Source: Lacrimispora defluvii
GTDB taxonomy: Bacteria; Bacillota; Clostridia; Lachnospirales; Lachnospiraceae
Assembly (NCBI GenBank): GCA_013036995.1
Contig: JAAOXG010000012.1
Location: 1 to 64,000, forward strand
DNA length: 64,000 nucleotides
Direction of reading: 5' to 3'
Shown: in pieces, positions 48,247 through 56,049 of the stretch
Layout of the letters: the number at the start of each line of letters is the position of its first letter
How positions within the stretch are numbered: position 1 is the stretch's first letter
Notes under the pieces: generated by a model
Told to the model about the DNA's origin: nothing
Database searches by the model: none
What the model saw: only the letters and a program-made list of their open reading frames with translations
Position numbers and translations under genes: made by a program

Positions 48247-48292
48247 GTGACAACATGTCATTTATTATAATGACACCCTGTCACCTTGTCAA
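48247..48292 (-). promoter_or_regulatory. Promoter of RND locus B with two operators
   Basis: Minus-strand TTGACA (48287-48292), 17 bases, TATAAT (48264-48269), both perfect. One TGACA-N3-TGTCA palindrome (48271-48283) fills the spacer and a second (48248-48260) lies just downstream of the -10. Their centres are 23 bases apart. Confidence 0.85.
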
Positions 48293-48329
48293 CAAAGGTT
48301 ATATTTATTTAATAATTTTCCAGATTAGT

Positions 48330-48521
48330 TTATTTATTCCTGTCCAGATATTCTTTTAAAGCTTCATCACTTTCCTCAATCCATAAGTCCTCTTCCTCTT
48401 CATTGAGACCCAGGAAGGCAGCAAGCGTGTCTGATGTTGTGCTGTTGTTCCATTCGTCAATATAATCATCGATCGTCTCAAAATCAATTTCGCCAGCCAG
48501 ATATTTTTCTTTAAATCTCAT
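48330..48521 (-). CDS. Small acidic protein, unknown function
   Basis: I do not recognise this 63-residue protein. It is very acidic, with an early FKEKYLAGEIDFETIDDYIDEW segment and a helical, Glu-rich C-terminus; no membrane segment or cysteines. It starts after AAAGAGGATTGAT, 13 bases past the GntR gene, so it belongs to the ispE-gntR transcript. Confidence 0.75.
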   Translation of the reverse strand: MRFKEKYLAGEIDFETIDDYIDEWNNSTTSDTLAAFLGLNEEEEDLWIEESDEALKEYLDRNK

Positions 48522-48534
48522 ATCAATCCTCTTT

Positions 48535-49209
48535 CTATTCCTGTCCCTTAATGTTTTTGGATACTGTAATTTCCTGATTGTCGATATGTTCCCGCATAGC
48601 TACCTTAGCTTCATCCACTCTGCGCTGTCTTACTGCTTTTAATATGTTGTCATGCTCTAAAAGAAGTACCTGACGTTTATCTTCATCTTTAATATATTCC
48701 AGGCGATACCGGTACATCTGTTCTCTTAAATTATTGATCATCTGTATCAGTCTGTCGTTGCAGGTGCCTTTGTAGATCACATCATGATAAGCCTCATCTG
48801 TCTCAGCAATATCCATAGGTCTTCCTTTCAGCACTGCATTCCGAAACTGATCCTGTTTCATCTCCAGTTCTGCAACAGCCTCCGGTGTCATACGCTGACA
48901 GGCCAGTTCAATCGCCAGCTCTTCCAATGAACGGCGTACTTCCAACACATCTCTTAAGCTTTTCTCAGAAATTTTAGCCACTTCGGCACCTTTTCTCGGA
49001 ATCATGAGAACCAGGCCTTCCAGTTCCAGCTTACGGATTGCTTCCCTGATGGGGGTACGGCTTACCCCGAGACGCTCTGCCAGCTGAATCTCCATCAGAC
49101 GCTCCCCTGGTGCCAGCTCTCCTTTTAGTATGGCCTGCCTTAAGGTATTAAATACCACATCACGAAGCGGCAGATATTCATTCATATTGACTTTTAAATC
49201 ATTACCCAT
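48535..49209 (-). CDS. GntR-family regulator, FCD subgroup
   Basis: Regulator of 224 residues. The winged helix-turn-helix is at about 12-75 (LAERLGVSRTPIREAIRKLELEGLV). A FadR-C-type all-helical ligand domain (about 85-215) follows. It overlaps ispE by 8 bases, a pairing that suggests co-transcription rather than a shared pathway. The effector is unknown. Confidence 0.92.
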   Translation of the reverse strand: MGNDLKVNMNEYLPLRDVVFNTLRQAILKGELAPGERLMEIQLAERLGVSRTPIREAIRKLELEGLVLMIPRKGAEVAKISEKSLRDVLEVRRSLEELAIELACQRMTPEAVAELEMKQDQFRNAVLKGRPMDIAETDEAYHDVIYKGTCNDRLIQMINNLREQMYRYRLEYIKDEDKRQVLLLEHDNILKAVRQRRVDEAKVAMREHIDNQEITVSKNIKGQE

Positions 49210-50104
49210 TGGGTACCTCCTTGGTATTATAAAAATTCGTTAAATAAACTTGTTTCGCCAGATTCCTGCATTCTCCATACCGCAGTTCTTCATATGCTCT
49301 GCCTGCAGCGATCGGATTAGTAAAGATCCCAAAAACCGTAGGACCGCTTCCGCTCATCATCGCATTAACCGCACCCAGCTCCTTTAGTTTTTCTTTTATG
49401 TCCGCTATCACGGGATATTCCGGGATAGTTACAGTCTCTAGTACATTGCCAAGACGCTCTGACACCTTATAAATGTCATGGCTTTTAATTGCCTCTATCA
49501 TGCCGTCTATATCCGGATGATCTTCCGTTTTTAATTCAGCCAGATTCAGATGGTCATAAACGAACTTGGTGGAAACGCTTACAGAAGGTTTTGCAATCAG
49601 CACCTGACACTGGGGCATATCTGTCAGAGGGGTGAGGATTTCTCCGATTCCTTCCGATAATGCAGTTCCTCTCATAATACAATAAGGAACATCTGCTCCA
49701 ATCTTTACCCCCCGGTTCATCAGTTCTTCCCTTGTAAGACCAAGCTGAAACATCTTATTTACCCCAAACAGCACTGCAGCAGCATCGCTGCTTCCTCCCG
49801 CCATACCTGCGGAAACCGGGATAAATTTTTTTAAATGAATCCGGATCCCATGAGGAACATGAAATTCATCCATAAGAAGCTTTGCCGCTTTGTAAACAAG
49901 ATTATTTTCATTCACCGGCAGATAGTATAAATTTGTAACGACTTCAATCCCAGGTGTCTCTTTTAAATATATATCAATCTTATCATATAGACCCACAGTC
50001 TGCATGATCATCCGAACTTCATGGTAACCATCATCCCGCTTTCTTAACACGTCTAAACCCAGATTGATCTTTCCATAGGCCTTTAATCCCAGATGCCTTA
50101 TCAT
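49202..50104 (-). CDS. ispE: 4-diphosphocytidyl-2-C-methyl-D-erythritol kinase
   Basis: GHMP kinase of the non-mevalonate isoprenoid pathway, 300 residues. The substrate-side KAYGKINLGLDV, the ATP loop PVSAGMAGGSSDAAA and the C-terminal GSGPTVFGIF motif are intact. The ATG at 50104 is preferred; a TTG two codons earlier is closer to the GAGGG site. Confidence 0.95.
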   Translation of the reverse strand: MIRHLGLKAYGKINLGLDVLRKRDDGYHEVRMIMQTVGLYDKIDIYLKETPGIEVVTNLYYLPVNENNLVYKAAKLLMDEFHVPHGIRIHLKKFIPVSAGMAGGSSDAAAVLFGVNKMFQLGLTREELMNRGVKIGADVPYCIMRGTALSEGIGEILTPLTDMPQCQVLIAKPSVSVSTKFVYDHLNLAELKTEDHPDIDGMIEAIKSHDIYKVSERLGNVLETVTIPEYPVIADIKEKLKELGAVNAMMSGSGPTVFGIFTNPIAAGRAYEELRYGECRNLAKQVYLTNFYNTKEVPNG

Positions 50105-50288
50105 AAGCAAACATCCCTCACTTTTCGGTTTTCGGATTGTATTTTTCTATTTTTTTGTATACAGTATTTATTATATACCCAAGTACATAAAAGCACAAGT
50201 GTTTTATATTCTTTTGTCCATCCTTTCTTTCATTAAAGTTTTGTTAATTTTTCATAAATATTCATAGTCATGTTGTTAAATTTTATAT

Positions 50289-50316
50289 TTGACATTCTTC
50301 AGGATCCATGTATAAT
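50289..50316 (+). promoter_or_regulatory. Promoter of glnK
   Basis: TTGACA (50289-50294) and TATAAT (50311-50316), both perfect, are 16 bases apart. Transcription should start near 50323. Confidence 0.8.
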
Positions 50317-50327
50317 GTTGTTATAAC

Positions 50328-50364
50328 GAACGAGGGCGTTCCATAAGTGGAACTGCTCTTTTTT
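50328..50364 (+). promoter_or_regulatory. Attenuator-like leader of glnK
   Basis: Two mutually exclusive hairpins follow the promoter. GAACG-AGGG-CGTTC (50328-50341) shares bases with GTTCCA-TAAG-TGGAAC (50338-50353); the latter, extended by GAG/CTC, is followed by six T (50359-50364). The second is an intrinsic terminator and the first a possible antiterminator. Confidence 0.6.
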
Positions 50365-50393
50365 GTGTTATCAACTTAAGGAGGTAGTGCTGT

Positions 50394-50732
50394 ATGAAAA
50401 AATTGGAAATTATTATCAAGCCGGAAAAGCTTGAAAACCTGAAAGCAGTACTGGAAGGCTGTAAAGTTAACGGGCTTATGATCAGCAATGTCATGGGTTA
50501 TGGAAATCAGAAAGGCTATACTCAGATGTACCGTGGTACCAAGTATAATGTAAATCTGCTCCCTAAAGTTAAAGTTGAGACAGTGGTACCAAAGGAGCTG
50601 GCTGATCCAATTATTGACGCAGTCGTGGAAGAAATTAATACCGGTACATTTGGAGATGGTAAAATATTTGTCTACGATGTTCAGGATGCAGTACGAATCC
50701 GAACTGGTGAACACGGCCGGGAGGCTTTGTAG
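50394..50732 (+). CDS. glnK: PII-family nitrogen regulator
   Basis: Trimeric signalling protein sensing 2-oxoglutarate and ATP/ADP, 112 residues. Start MKKLEIIIKPEKL, the T-loop GNQKGYTQMYRGTKYNVNLLPK with Tyr51 (the uridylylation position in enterobacteria), and the B-loop TGTFGDGKIFV are conserved. It lies upstream of the ammonium transporter, which GlnK-type PII proteins block when nitrogen is plentiful. The ribosome site is AAGGAGG. Confidence 0.95.
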   Translation: MKKLEIIIKPEKLENLKAVLEGCKVNGLMISNVMGYGNQKGYTQMYRGTKYNVNLLPKVKVETVVPKELADPIIDAVVEEINTGTFGDGKIFVYDVQDAVRIRTGEHGREAL

Positions 50733-50783
50733 AAAAAAACGGAAAGATATCAACTGAATATGGAATGAATATAAATTATCGAT

Positions 50784-50824
50784 GAGGATAATTGCCCTTA
50801 CAAAGGCAGTTATCCTCTTTTATT
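50784..50824 (+). terminator. Terminator between glnK and amt
   Basis: GAGGATAATTGCC (50784-50796) pairs with GGCAGTTATCCTC (50805-50817) with one mismatch, then a T-rich tail. It should lower amt transcription relative to glnK. Confidence 0.8.
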
Positions 50825-50871
50825 TTACATTCCGTGCTATTCCATTATAAAATTCAGGAGGAGTTATAATT

Positions 50872-52083
50872 ATGGAAAATACCACTTTGTTACTAAACAT
50901 TATCTGGACTATGCTGGGTGCAATTTTGGTCTACTTTATGCAGGCAGGTTTCGCATTGGTTGAGACTGGTTTTACAAGGGCAAAAAACGCAGGAAATATC
51001 TGTATGAAGAATATGATGGACTTTGTCCTTGGTTCCCTTTTCTTCTTCATTTTAGGATTTCCCCTTATGTTTGGAACCAACATCGGAGGAATCCTGGGCG
51101 GATCCGGATTTTTTAATCCCTATTCTCTTGCAGATTCCGACGGAATATTCAATGGACTTCCCATTGCCGTCTTTATGATCTTTCATACCGTATTCTGTGC
51201 AACCGCTGCAACAATCGTTTCAGGAGCAATGGCTGAACGTACTAAATTTTCTTCCTATTTAATCTATTCTGCATGTATCAGCGTTTTCATCTATCCCATT
51301 ACCGGTCACTGGATCTGGGGCGGCGGCTGGCTGTCAAGTATCGGTTTCCATGATTTTGCAGGTTCTACAGCGGTTCATATGGTAGGCGGTATATGCGCTC
51401 TGGTAGGAGCGAAGATCGTTGGGCCCCGTATAGGAAAATATAATGAAGACGGAACTCCCAATGCAATTCCTGGACACAACATTCCTTTAGGCGTTCTTGG
51501 TGTATTTATACTCTGGTTCTGCTGGTTTGGTTTTAACTGCGGATCTACAACGGCTGCTACTACTACGGTAGGCGATATTGCCATGACTACAAACCTGGCT
51601 GCGGCTGCTTCCACTTTGGTAACACTGTTGTTCACCTGGAAACGTTACGGTAAACCAGATGTCTCCATGACCTTAAATGGTTCCTTAGCCGGTCTGGTTG
51701 CTATTACAGCAGGCTGTGATGTAGTAACTCCTTATGAAGCAATGATTATTGGTGCCATTGCAGGTTTCGTAGTGGTTCTTGCGATTGAATTCATTGATAA
51801 AGCTGTTAAGATCGATGATCCGGTGGGTGCAGTTGGTGTTCACGGCTGCTGCGGTCTTCTGGGCACCCTTCTTACCGGAGTATTCGGCGAAGGTGTCAGC
51901 TTCCTGTCTCAGTTAATCGGTGTTGTATCTGTAGTGGCTTATGCCGGAGTAATGGCAGCTATTATCTTCACCGTTATTAAAAAGACCCTTGGGTTAAGAG
52001 TATCCGATCAGGAGCAGTTGGATGGTCTGGATATCCACGAACACGGGATGTCAGCTTATACTGGCTTCCGTATGGATAAATAA
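50872..52083 (+). CDS. amt: Ammonium transporter, Amt family
   Basis: Ammonium channel/transporter of 403 residues with eleven predicted helices. The HDFAGSTAVHMVGG segment holds the conserved aspartate and the first pore histidine, and GVHGCCGLLGT the second. The N-terminus (FMQAGFALVETG) is typical. The start follows CAGGAGGAG. Partnered with glnK upstream. Confidence 0.96.
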   Translation: MENTTLLLNIIWTMLGAILVYFMQAGFALVETGFTRAKNAGNICMKNMMDFVLGSLFFFILGFPLMFGTNIGGILGGSGFFNPYSLADSDGIFNGLPIAVFMIFHTVFCATAATIVSGAMAERTKFSSYLIYSACISVFIYPITGHWIWGGGWLSSIGFHDFAGSTAVHMVGGICALVGAKIVGPRIGKYNEDGTPNAIPGHNIPLGVLGVFILWFCWFGFNCGSTTAATTTVGDIAMTTNLAAAASTLVTLLFTWKRYGKPDVSMTLNGSLAGLVAITAGCDVVTPYEAMIIGAIAGFVVVLAIEFIDKAVKIDDPVGAVGVHGCCGLLGTLLTGVFGEGVSFLSQLIGVVSVVAYAGVMAAIIFTVIKKTLGLRVSDQEQLDGLDIHEHGMSAYTGFRMDK

Positions 52084-52120
52084 TAAGCTTTCCCTCATAT
52101 TTTTATATATCTTACTTCCG

Positions 52121-52153
52121 AAAAACCCCGGCTTAACATTGCCGGGGTTTTTT
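52121..52153 (+). terminator. Terminator after amt
   Basis: AAAAACCCCGGC (52121-52132) pairs with GCCGGGGTTTTT, followed by T residues. It may also serve the convergent alarmone synthetase gene. Confidence 0.92.
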
Positions 52154-52160
52154 ATTGCCA

Positions 52161-52745
52161 TCAATCCGATAAGAACCCTTCCATCTCCTCCTCCATCTGT
52201 TTTAAAGCAGCACCATAGTTGATAAATTCAGCCGCTGCCTCATCCTTTTTTTCTCCTTTGTAGCAGATCCGATGCTCCATGCTGGCCCAGAAATCCATGG
52301 CCATGGTGCGAAGCTGAATTTCCACGGGATAATACTCCATGCCGTCTGTATGATAAACCGGAACTCCGAACACAATGTGATAGCTTCTGTATCCGTTTCC
52401 TTTAGGCGTCCTGATATAATCGCTTTCCTTTATTACTACAATGTCTGTTTGCTTTCGCAGCAAGTCTACAATCCCATAGATATCTCTGACAAAATAACAG
52501 ATCACCCGGATTCCCCCAATATCAGTCAGACAGTTTCTGGCTGCATCCGTGGTTGTATCCTTTCCGCATCTGATTAATTTATTTTCAATGCTTTCTTTCT
52601 GTTTTATCCGGTACTGAACATGATGAATGGGATAATTCAGCTGTTTCCTTCTGTAATCCTTATTCAGCACATCGATCCTGACCTGTATGTTATTCAGCGC
52701 ATCTTCGTAGGGCTGAATGAAACTTAAGTATTCTTCTTCGGTCAT
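52161..52745 (-). CDS. Small alarmone synthetase (RelQ/YjbM-like)
   Basis: Single-domain (p)ppGpp synthetase of 194 residues. The ATG at 52745 follows TTGGAGGCAGAAT; a longer frame lacks a ribosome site. The RelA/SpoT synthetase motifs are DIGGIRVICYF, YIRTPKGNGYRSYH and VEIQLRTMAMDFWASMEHRI. No hydrolase, TGS or ACT domain is present. Likely a tetramer that responds to wall or other stress, as for RelQ relatives. Confidence 0.93.
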   Translation of the reverse strand: MTEEEYLSFIQPYEDALNNIQVRIDVLNKDYRRKQLNYPIHHVQYRIKQKESIENKLIRCGKDTTTDAARNCLTDIGGIRVICYFVRDIYGIVDLLRKQTDIVVIKESDYIRTPKGNGYRSYHIVFGVPVYHTDGMEYYPVEIQLRTMAMDFWASMEHRICYKGEKKDEAAAEFINYGAALKQMEEEMEGFLSD

Positions 52746-52836
52746 ATTCTGCCTCCAAAACATTTCTTGAATCAATCTCAAGTATATCTTTTTTTTGTGT
52801 CCATAGCGTGTCCAAACTTTGAACGATCATGTATAC

Positions 52837-52874
52837 AAAAAAAGATCCCCTTGGGACTTTAAAATCCAGGGGAC
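52837..52874 (-). terminator. Terminator of the DUF624 gene
   Basis: GTCCCCTGGA pairs imperfectly with TCCCAAGGGGATC. The minus strand then has seven T (52837-52843). Confidence 0.7.
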
Positions 52875-52891
52875 CAGTGTGATCTGTCTTT

Positions 52892-53665
52892 TTAGTTTGT
52901 TCTGTCATCGTCTGTATGTTTCTGGTCGACAGTCTTCGTCTCTGCTTCATCACCCTTTGCCATCAAAATACTGCTTACAGGCTCACTGTCATCGGAAAAT
53001 ATGGGTCGTAATCCCTCTTCCTCTACCCGTTCTTCCTTTGGCATATAGATATTAAATACAGGCGATAAAATATAGGAATTAATAAATGCCAAAAGCGGAA
53101 AACCGAACAGCATAAAAATCATCAGTACTGGAGGAATCATAAATACAAAACCGGCAGCAATCAGCACACCATCTATGACGATCATACCAATTGTGCGGAA
53201 TAAATGGCGGATGGACATAAAGAATGCATTGAAAAATGTACGTTTAAGCGGATTATAAAATCTGGACTGAAGCGGGAAAATATACATGGCTACAGCAGCA
53301 TAGATTAAAGCCATGGCCAGAAATACAGTAAGCATAACCGTCTTAACCGTGGAAGAACCATTAAAAAGCCTGGCAAAGAAATATAAGTCAACGCCCAGAA
53401 TGGCTCCTGCCAAAAGAAGGATCAGCCATATTATGGTAGACTGCTTAAAATTTTCTTTAAAGGATTTAAAAAAGGAGCGTATGGTATAGCCGTCATCATC
53501 TCTTGCAAGTTTCAGCGTCACGTAATACACTGCAGTTGTAGAAGCTCCTATGGTGAAAATCGGGAGACTGCAGACCAGCCATAATAAATTTAGAATAATT
53601 AAATCTCCGAACTTGCCGATAAAACGCCAGACCGGATTATCATAATTAAAAAAACCTGATAACAT
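52892..53665 (-). CDS. YesL-like DUF624 membrane protein
   Basis: Integral membrane protein of 257 residues with five to six hydrophobic segments. The N-terminus (FFNYDNPVWRFIGKFGDLIILNLLWLVCSLP) is diagnostic of DUF624/YesL. Such genes often accompany sugar ABC operons, but none is adjacent. The C-terminal 40 residues are acidic and cytoplasmic. Function unknown. Confidence 0.88.
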   Translation of the reverse strand: MLSGFFNYDNPVWRFIGKFGDLIILNLLWLVCSLPIFTIGASTTAVYYVTLKLARDDDGYTIRSFFKSFKENFKQSTIIWLILLLAGAILGVDLYFFARLFNGSSTVKTVMLTVFLAMALIYAAVAMYIFPLQSRFYNPLKRTFFNAFFMSIRHLFRTIGMIVIDGVLIAAGFVFMIPPVLMIFMLFGFPLLAFINSYILSPVFNIYMPKEERVEEEGLRPIFSDDSEPVSSILMAKGDEAETKTVDQKHTDDDRTN

Positions 53666-53790
53666 ATGTCATTCCCCTTCTCTTGTTAACGTCAAAAATC
53701 ATTATAGCGGATTTATTTTTAAAAAGCAAACATTCTCCCCCATTTCATCAATTTTTTATAATTATATATGGAGGAAATTTTTTAAATCTG

Positions 53791-53799
53791 TGATATAAT
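53791..53799 (+). promoter_or_regulatory. Extended -10 promoter of the 53841 gene
   Basis: TGA followed by TATAAT (53794-53799) forms an extended -10 element; the -35 is poor. Confidence 0.5.
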
Positions 53800-53840
53800 C
53801 ATAAAAGTATCCGGATTAAGAACAGAAAGAGGCGTATGAT

Positions 53841-54542
53841 ATGACCCCCTATGAAGACAAAACTTTAAAAGATTCACTGCAGGAAGAAAAGAATAAGTTA
53901 AAGAATATGAGCTTAAAGGACAGACTATGGTACATCTGGGAATACTATAAGATACCCATAATCGGAACTGTAGTAGCTGTTTTCCTTATTTTCTCAATTT
54001 TCTCTGCCGTACACAATAACCGGTTTGAAACTGCTCTTTCCTGCGTCATTTTAAACAGTCAGCCTGACAGTGATAAGGACCTGGTAAGCGAATACTTTGA
54101 CCAGGGCTTTCGTGAGTACCTGGGTCTGGACGACGAGACGAAGATTGATGTGGACCATTCCATGTCCATAAGTTTTGACAATTCCAATATGACTGAATTC
54201 ACCTACGCAGAGCTGGCAAAGCTGTCTGCCCTGATCTCCAGCAAAGAGCTGGACGTAATGATCGCAGGAAAGGACAGCATCGACCACTTTGGTGAGATGG
54301 GCGGCTTTTTAGACTTAAAGGAGGTTCTTCCCCCTGACGTCTATGATCAGGTAAAGGATCAGCTCTATGAGGTCACCAATTCAGAGACTGGTGAGACAAT
54401 TGCCTGCGGTATTAAAATCGGTAATACGGATTTCCTGAAGAAGACAGGATTAACCATGAATGATCCAATTTTAGGCATTATCAGCAATTCCACTCGTACA
54501 GACACTGCGGTGAAGCTGATCCGTTATGTGTACGGCCTGTAA
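53841..54542 (+). CDS. Single-pass membrane protein, unknown function
   Basis: I do not recognise the family. The 233 residues have a cytoplasmic charged N-terminus (about 1-35), one membrane helix (about 38-57) and an extracytoplasmic domain. The segment ELDVMIAGKDSIDHFGEMGGFLDLKEVLP resembles parts of solute-binding proteins, so a ligand-binding role is possible. The start follows AGAAAGAGGCG. Its last 62 bases overlap the convergent acetyltransferase gene. Confidence 0.75.
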   Translation: MTPYEDKTLKDSLQEEKNKLKNMSLKDRLWYIWEYYKIPIIGTVVAVFLIFSIFSAVHNNRFETALSCVILNSQPDSDKDLVSEYFDQGFREYLGLDDETKIDVDHSMSISFDNSNMTEFTYAELAKLSALISSKELDVMIAGKDSIDHFGEMGGFLDLKEVLPPDVYDQVKDQLYEVTNSETGETIACGIKIGNTDFLKKTGLTMNDPILGIISNSTRTDTAVKLIRYVYGL

Positions 54543-55227
54543 GGTGAAATCCCAGGCTTTTTAAAAGATTGACAGAGGCACGGTTTTCATCCAGTACTCT
54601 GGCGTATATCCTGTCTGTCAGAGAAGAGGCAGCATATGTTAAAATCGCCTGGCATGCTTCTTTAGCATATCCCTGGCGTCTGTAAGGTGTAAAAATATGA
54701 TATCCCAGTTCCAGGGGGGTATCATTTTTTTTCATCAAGGAATACAACTCCTCATTTTCCCCAGGATCAAAATTAAACAGCCCTGCTTTTCCAACAATGA
54801 CCTTTTTTTCTCTGTCATAAAGAGCCCATATTCCATATTCATAAAATCCATACTGCTGCCTGATATAGCTTTCTAATGTGTTTCTGCTATAAAAAAGGGC
54901 TCCGGTCTCTCCTCCGTCCGGCTCTTTTGGAATTTCATCTGCGTCAGCCGTAACAAACTCCCGGATCAGCAGACGTCTGGTTTCTGTAATATTCCAGGGC
55001 ATCCCTTCTTTTCTCCGGACCACCCGTTCCAAAAGCTCCGTTGTTATATCCTCATAAGATTCCACCAGATAGGAAGCCGGTGAGAGACACTGGTCCGTCC
55101 GATTTCGGTCCCATAAACCAATAACAGCCCTGCCTTCTGCAAAAGCAGAGCGCAGGGCTTCATATTCGTCTGATATGGTAACCTGGAAATTCTTCCCTTC
55201 AATGGTAATCTCCCGTTCCCACATCAT
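54481..55227 (-). CDS. GNAT-family N-acetyltransferase
   Basis: Acetyltransferase of 248 residues. The GNAT domain is C-terminal (about 82-245), RimJ-like, with the acetyl-CoA loop TPYRRQGYAKEA and the ENRASVNLLKSLGF motif. The first 80 residues form an extra domain that often precedes this subgroup. It starts three bases after the cyclophilin stop, so the two share a transcript. The acceptor is unknown. Confidence 0.88.
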   Translation of the reverse strand: MMWEREITIEGKNFQVTISDEYEALRSAFAEGRAVIGLWDRNRTDQCLSPASYLVESYEDITTELLERVVRRKEGMPWNITETRRLLIREFVTADADEIPKEPDGGETGALFYSRNTLESYIRQQYGFYEYGIWALYDREKKVIVGKAGLFNFDPGENEELYSLMKKNDTPLELGYHIFTPYRRQGYAKEACQAILTYAASSLTDRIYARVLDENRASVNLLKSLGFHLTGRTHNGSASPQCLYEWNC

Positions 55228-55230
55228 AAT

Positions 55231-55749
55231 TTATAAAGTCTCCGGTTCCTGATACTCTTCTCCGAAGGTATCTACTGACATAGACTGTATCTTCTGCTCA
55301 GCCATGGGACGGTCGTTGTAATCGGTTTTTACGTCTGCAATCTTATTGACAATATCCATGCCTTCGATTACTTTTCCAAATGCAGCATAAGCGCCATCTA
55401 AATGAGGAGCTGCCTTATGCATAATGAAGAACTGTGAGCCTGCTGAATCCGGACTCATGGCTCTTGCCATGGAAAGGACTCCCTCGGAATGCTTTAAGGT
55501 ATTGGAAACTCCATTCTGGCTGAATTCACCTTTAATGGAATATCCGGGACCGCCGGTTCCGGTTCCCTGTGGGCATCCGCCCTGAATCATAAATCCGTTG
55601 ATGACTCTGTGGAAAATCAGTCCGTCATAGTAGCCTTTTTTTACAAGACTGATAAAATTATTCACTGTATTCGGTGCAATTTCAGGGTAAAGCTCAGCTT
55701 TTATCACATCACCGTTCTCCATTGTAATTGTAATAACAGGATTGTTCAT
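55231..55749 (-). CDS. Cyclophilin-type peptidyl-prolyl isomerase
   Basis: Folding catalyst of 172 residues without a signal peptide, hence cytoplasmic. The catalytic arginine is in [16 protein letters not shown], with [15 protein letters not shown] and FGKVIEG following. The bacterial short-type length is normal. Confidence 0.95.
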   Translation of the reverse strand: MNNPVITITMENGDVIKAELYPEIAPNTVNNFISLVKKGYYDGLIFHRVINGFMIQGGCPQGTGTGGPGYSIKGEFSQNGVSNTLKHSEGVLSMARAMSPDSAGSQFFIMHKAAPHLDGAYAAFGKVIEGMDIVNKIADVKTDYNDRPMAEQKIQSMSVDTFGEEYQEPETL

Positions 55750-55899
55750 GTTTTTTCCCTTTCTTGTATAAAGTTTAACATATGTGTGTATTTTATCAAA
55801 TCATTAAGTTTTTGTCTAGCTGTTCATACTTTGTTTCAAATTCATTCAAAAATCTTTTACACAAACAACATGATTTCTTCACGTTTCATGGTTATACTA

Positions 55900-56025
55900 A
55901 AACTGTAAATTAAATATGTTTATAAGATTTTTTTCATAATACTTGAGCTGATAATTCTGTTATCAGCTCTCCTCCCTTTTTGAAATAACTTTTAAGGAAC
56001 TGCCGGCCCGGCAGTTCCTTTTTAT
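55900..56025 (+). ncRNA. Possible small RNA with two hairpins
   Basis: The 300-base gap between the cyclophilin and choloylglycine-hydrolase genes holds GAGCTGATAA / TTATCAGCTC (55945-55969) and AAGGAACTGCCGG / CCGGCAGTTCCTT (55994-56020), the latter with a T run only on the plus strand. No plus-strand gene precedes it, so it may end a short transcript. A TATACT (about 55893-55898) could be its -10. The 5' end is a guess. Confidence 0.35.
55994..56025 (+). terminator. Plus-strand terminator without an upstream gene
   Basis: A 13-base stem with GGCCC centre and five T on the plus side. The nearest plus-strand coding gene upstream ends at 54542, beyond two minus-strand genes. Confidence 0.7.
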
Positions 56026-56049
56026 TATTCCCTTTGGAATTTGCCGTAT

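Noticed and set aside
25372..48292. TolC-like proteins as proof of an outer membrane
   Set aside because: The proteins lack the barrel-forming segments, and no outer-membrane biogenesis genes are seen here. The other genes fit a monoderm spore former, although the full genome is needed to exclude a diderm.
50328..50364. glnK leader as a known glutamine riboswitch
   Set aside because: The leader is too short and lacks the conserved glnA-motif core I know; only competing hairpins are supported.
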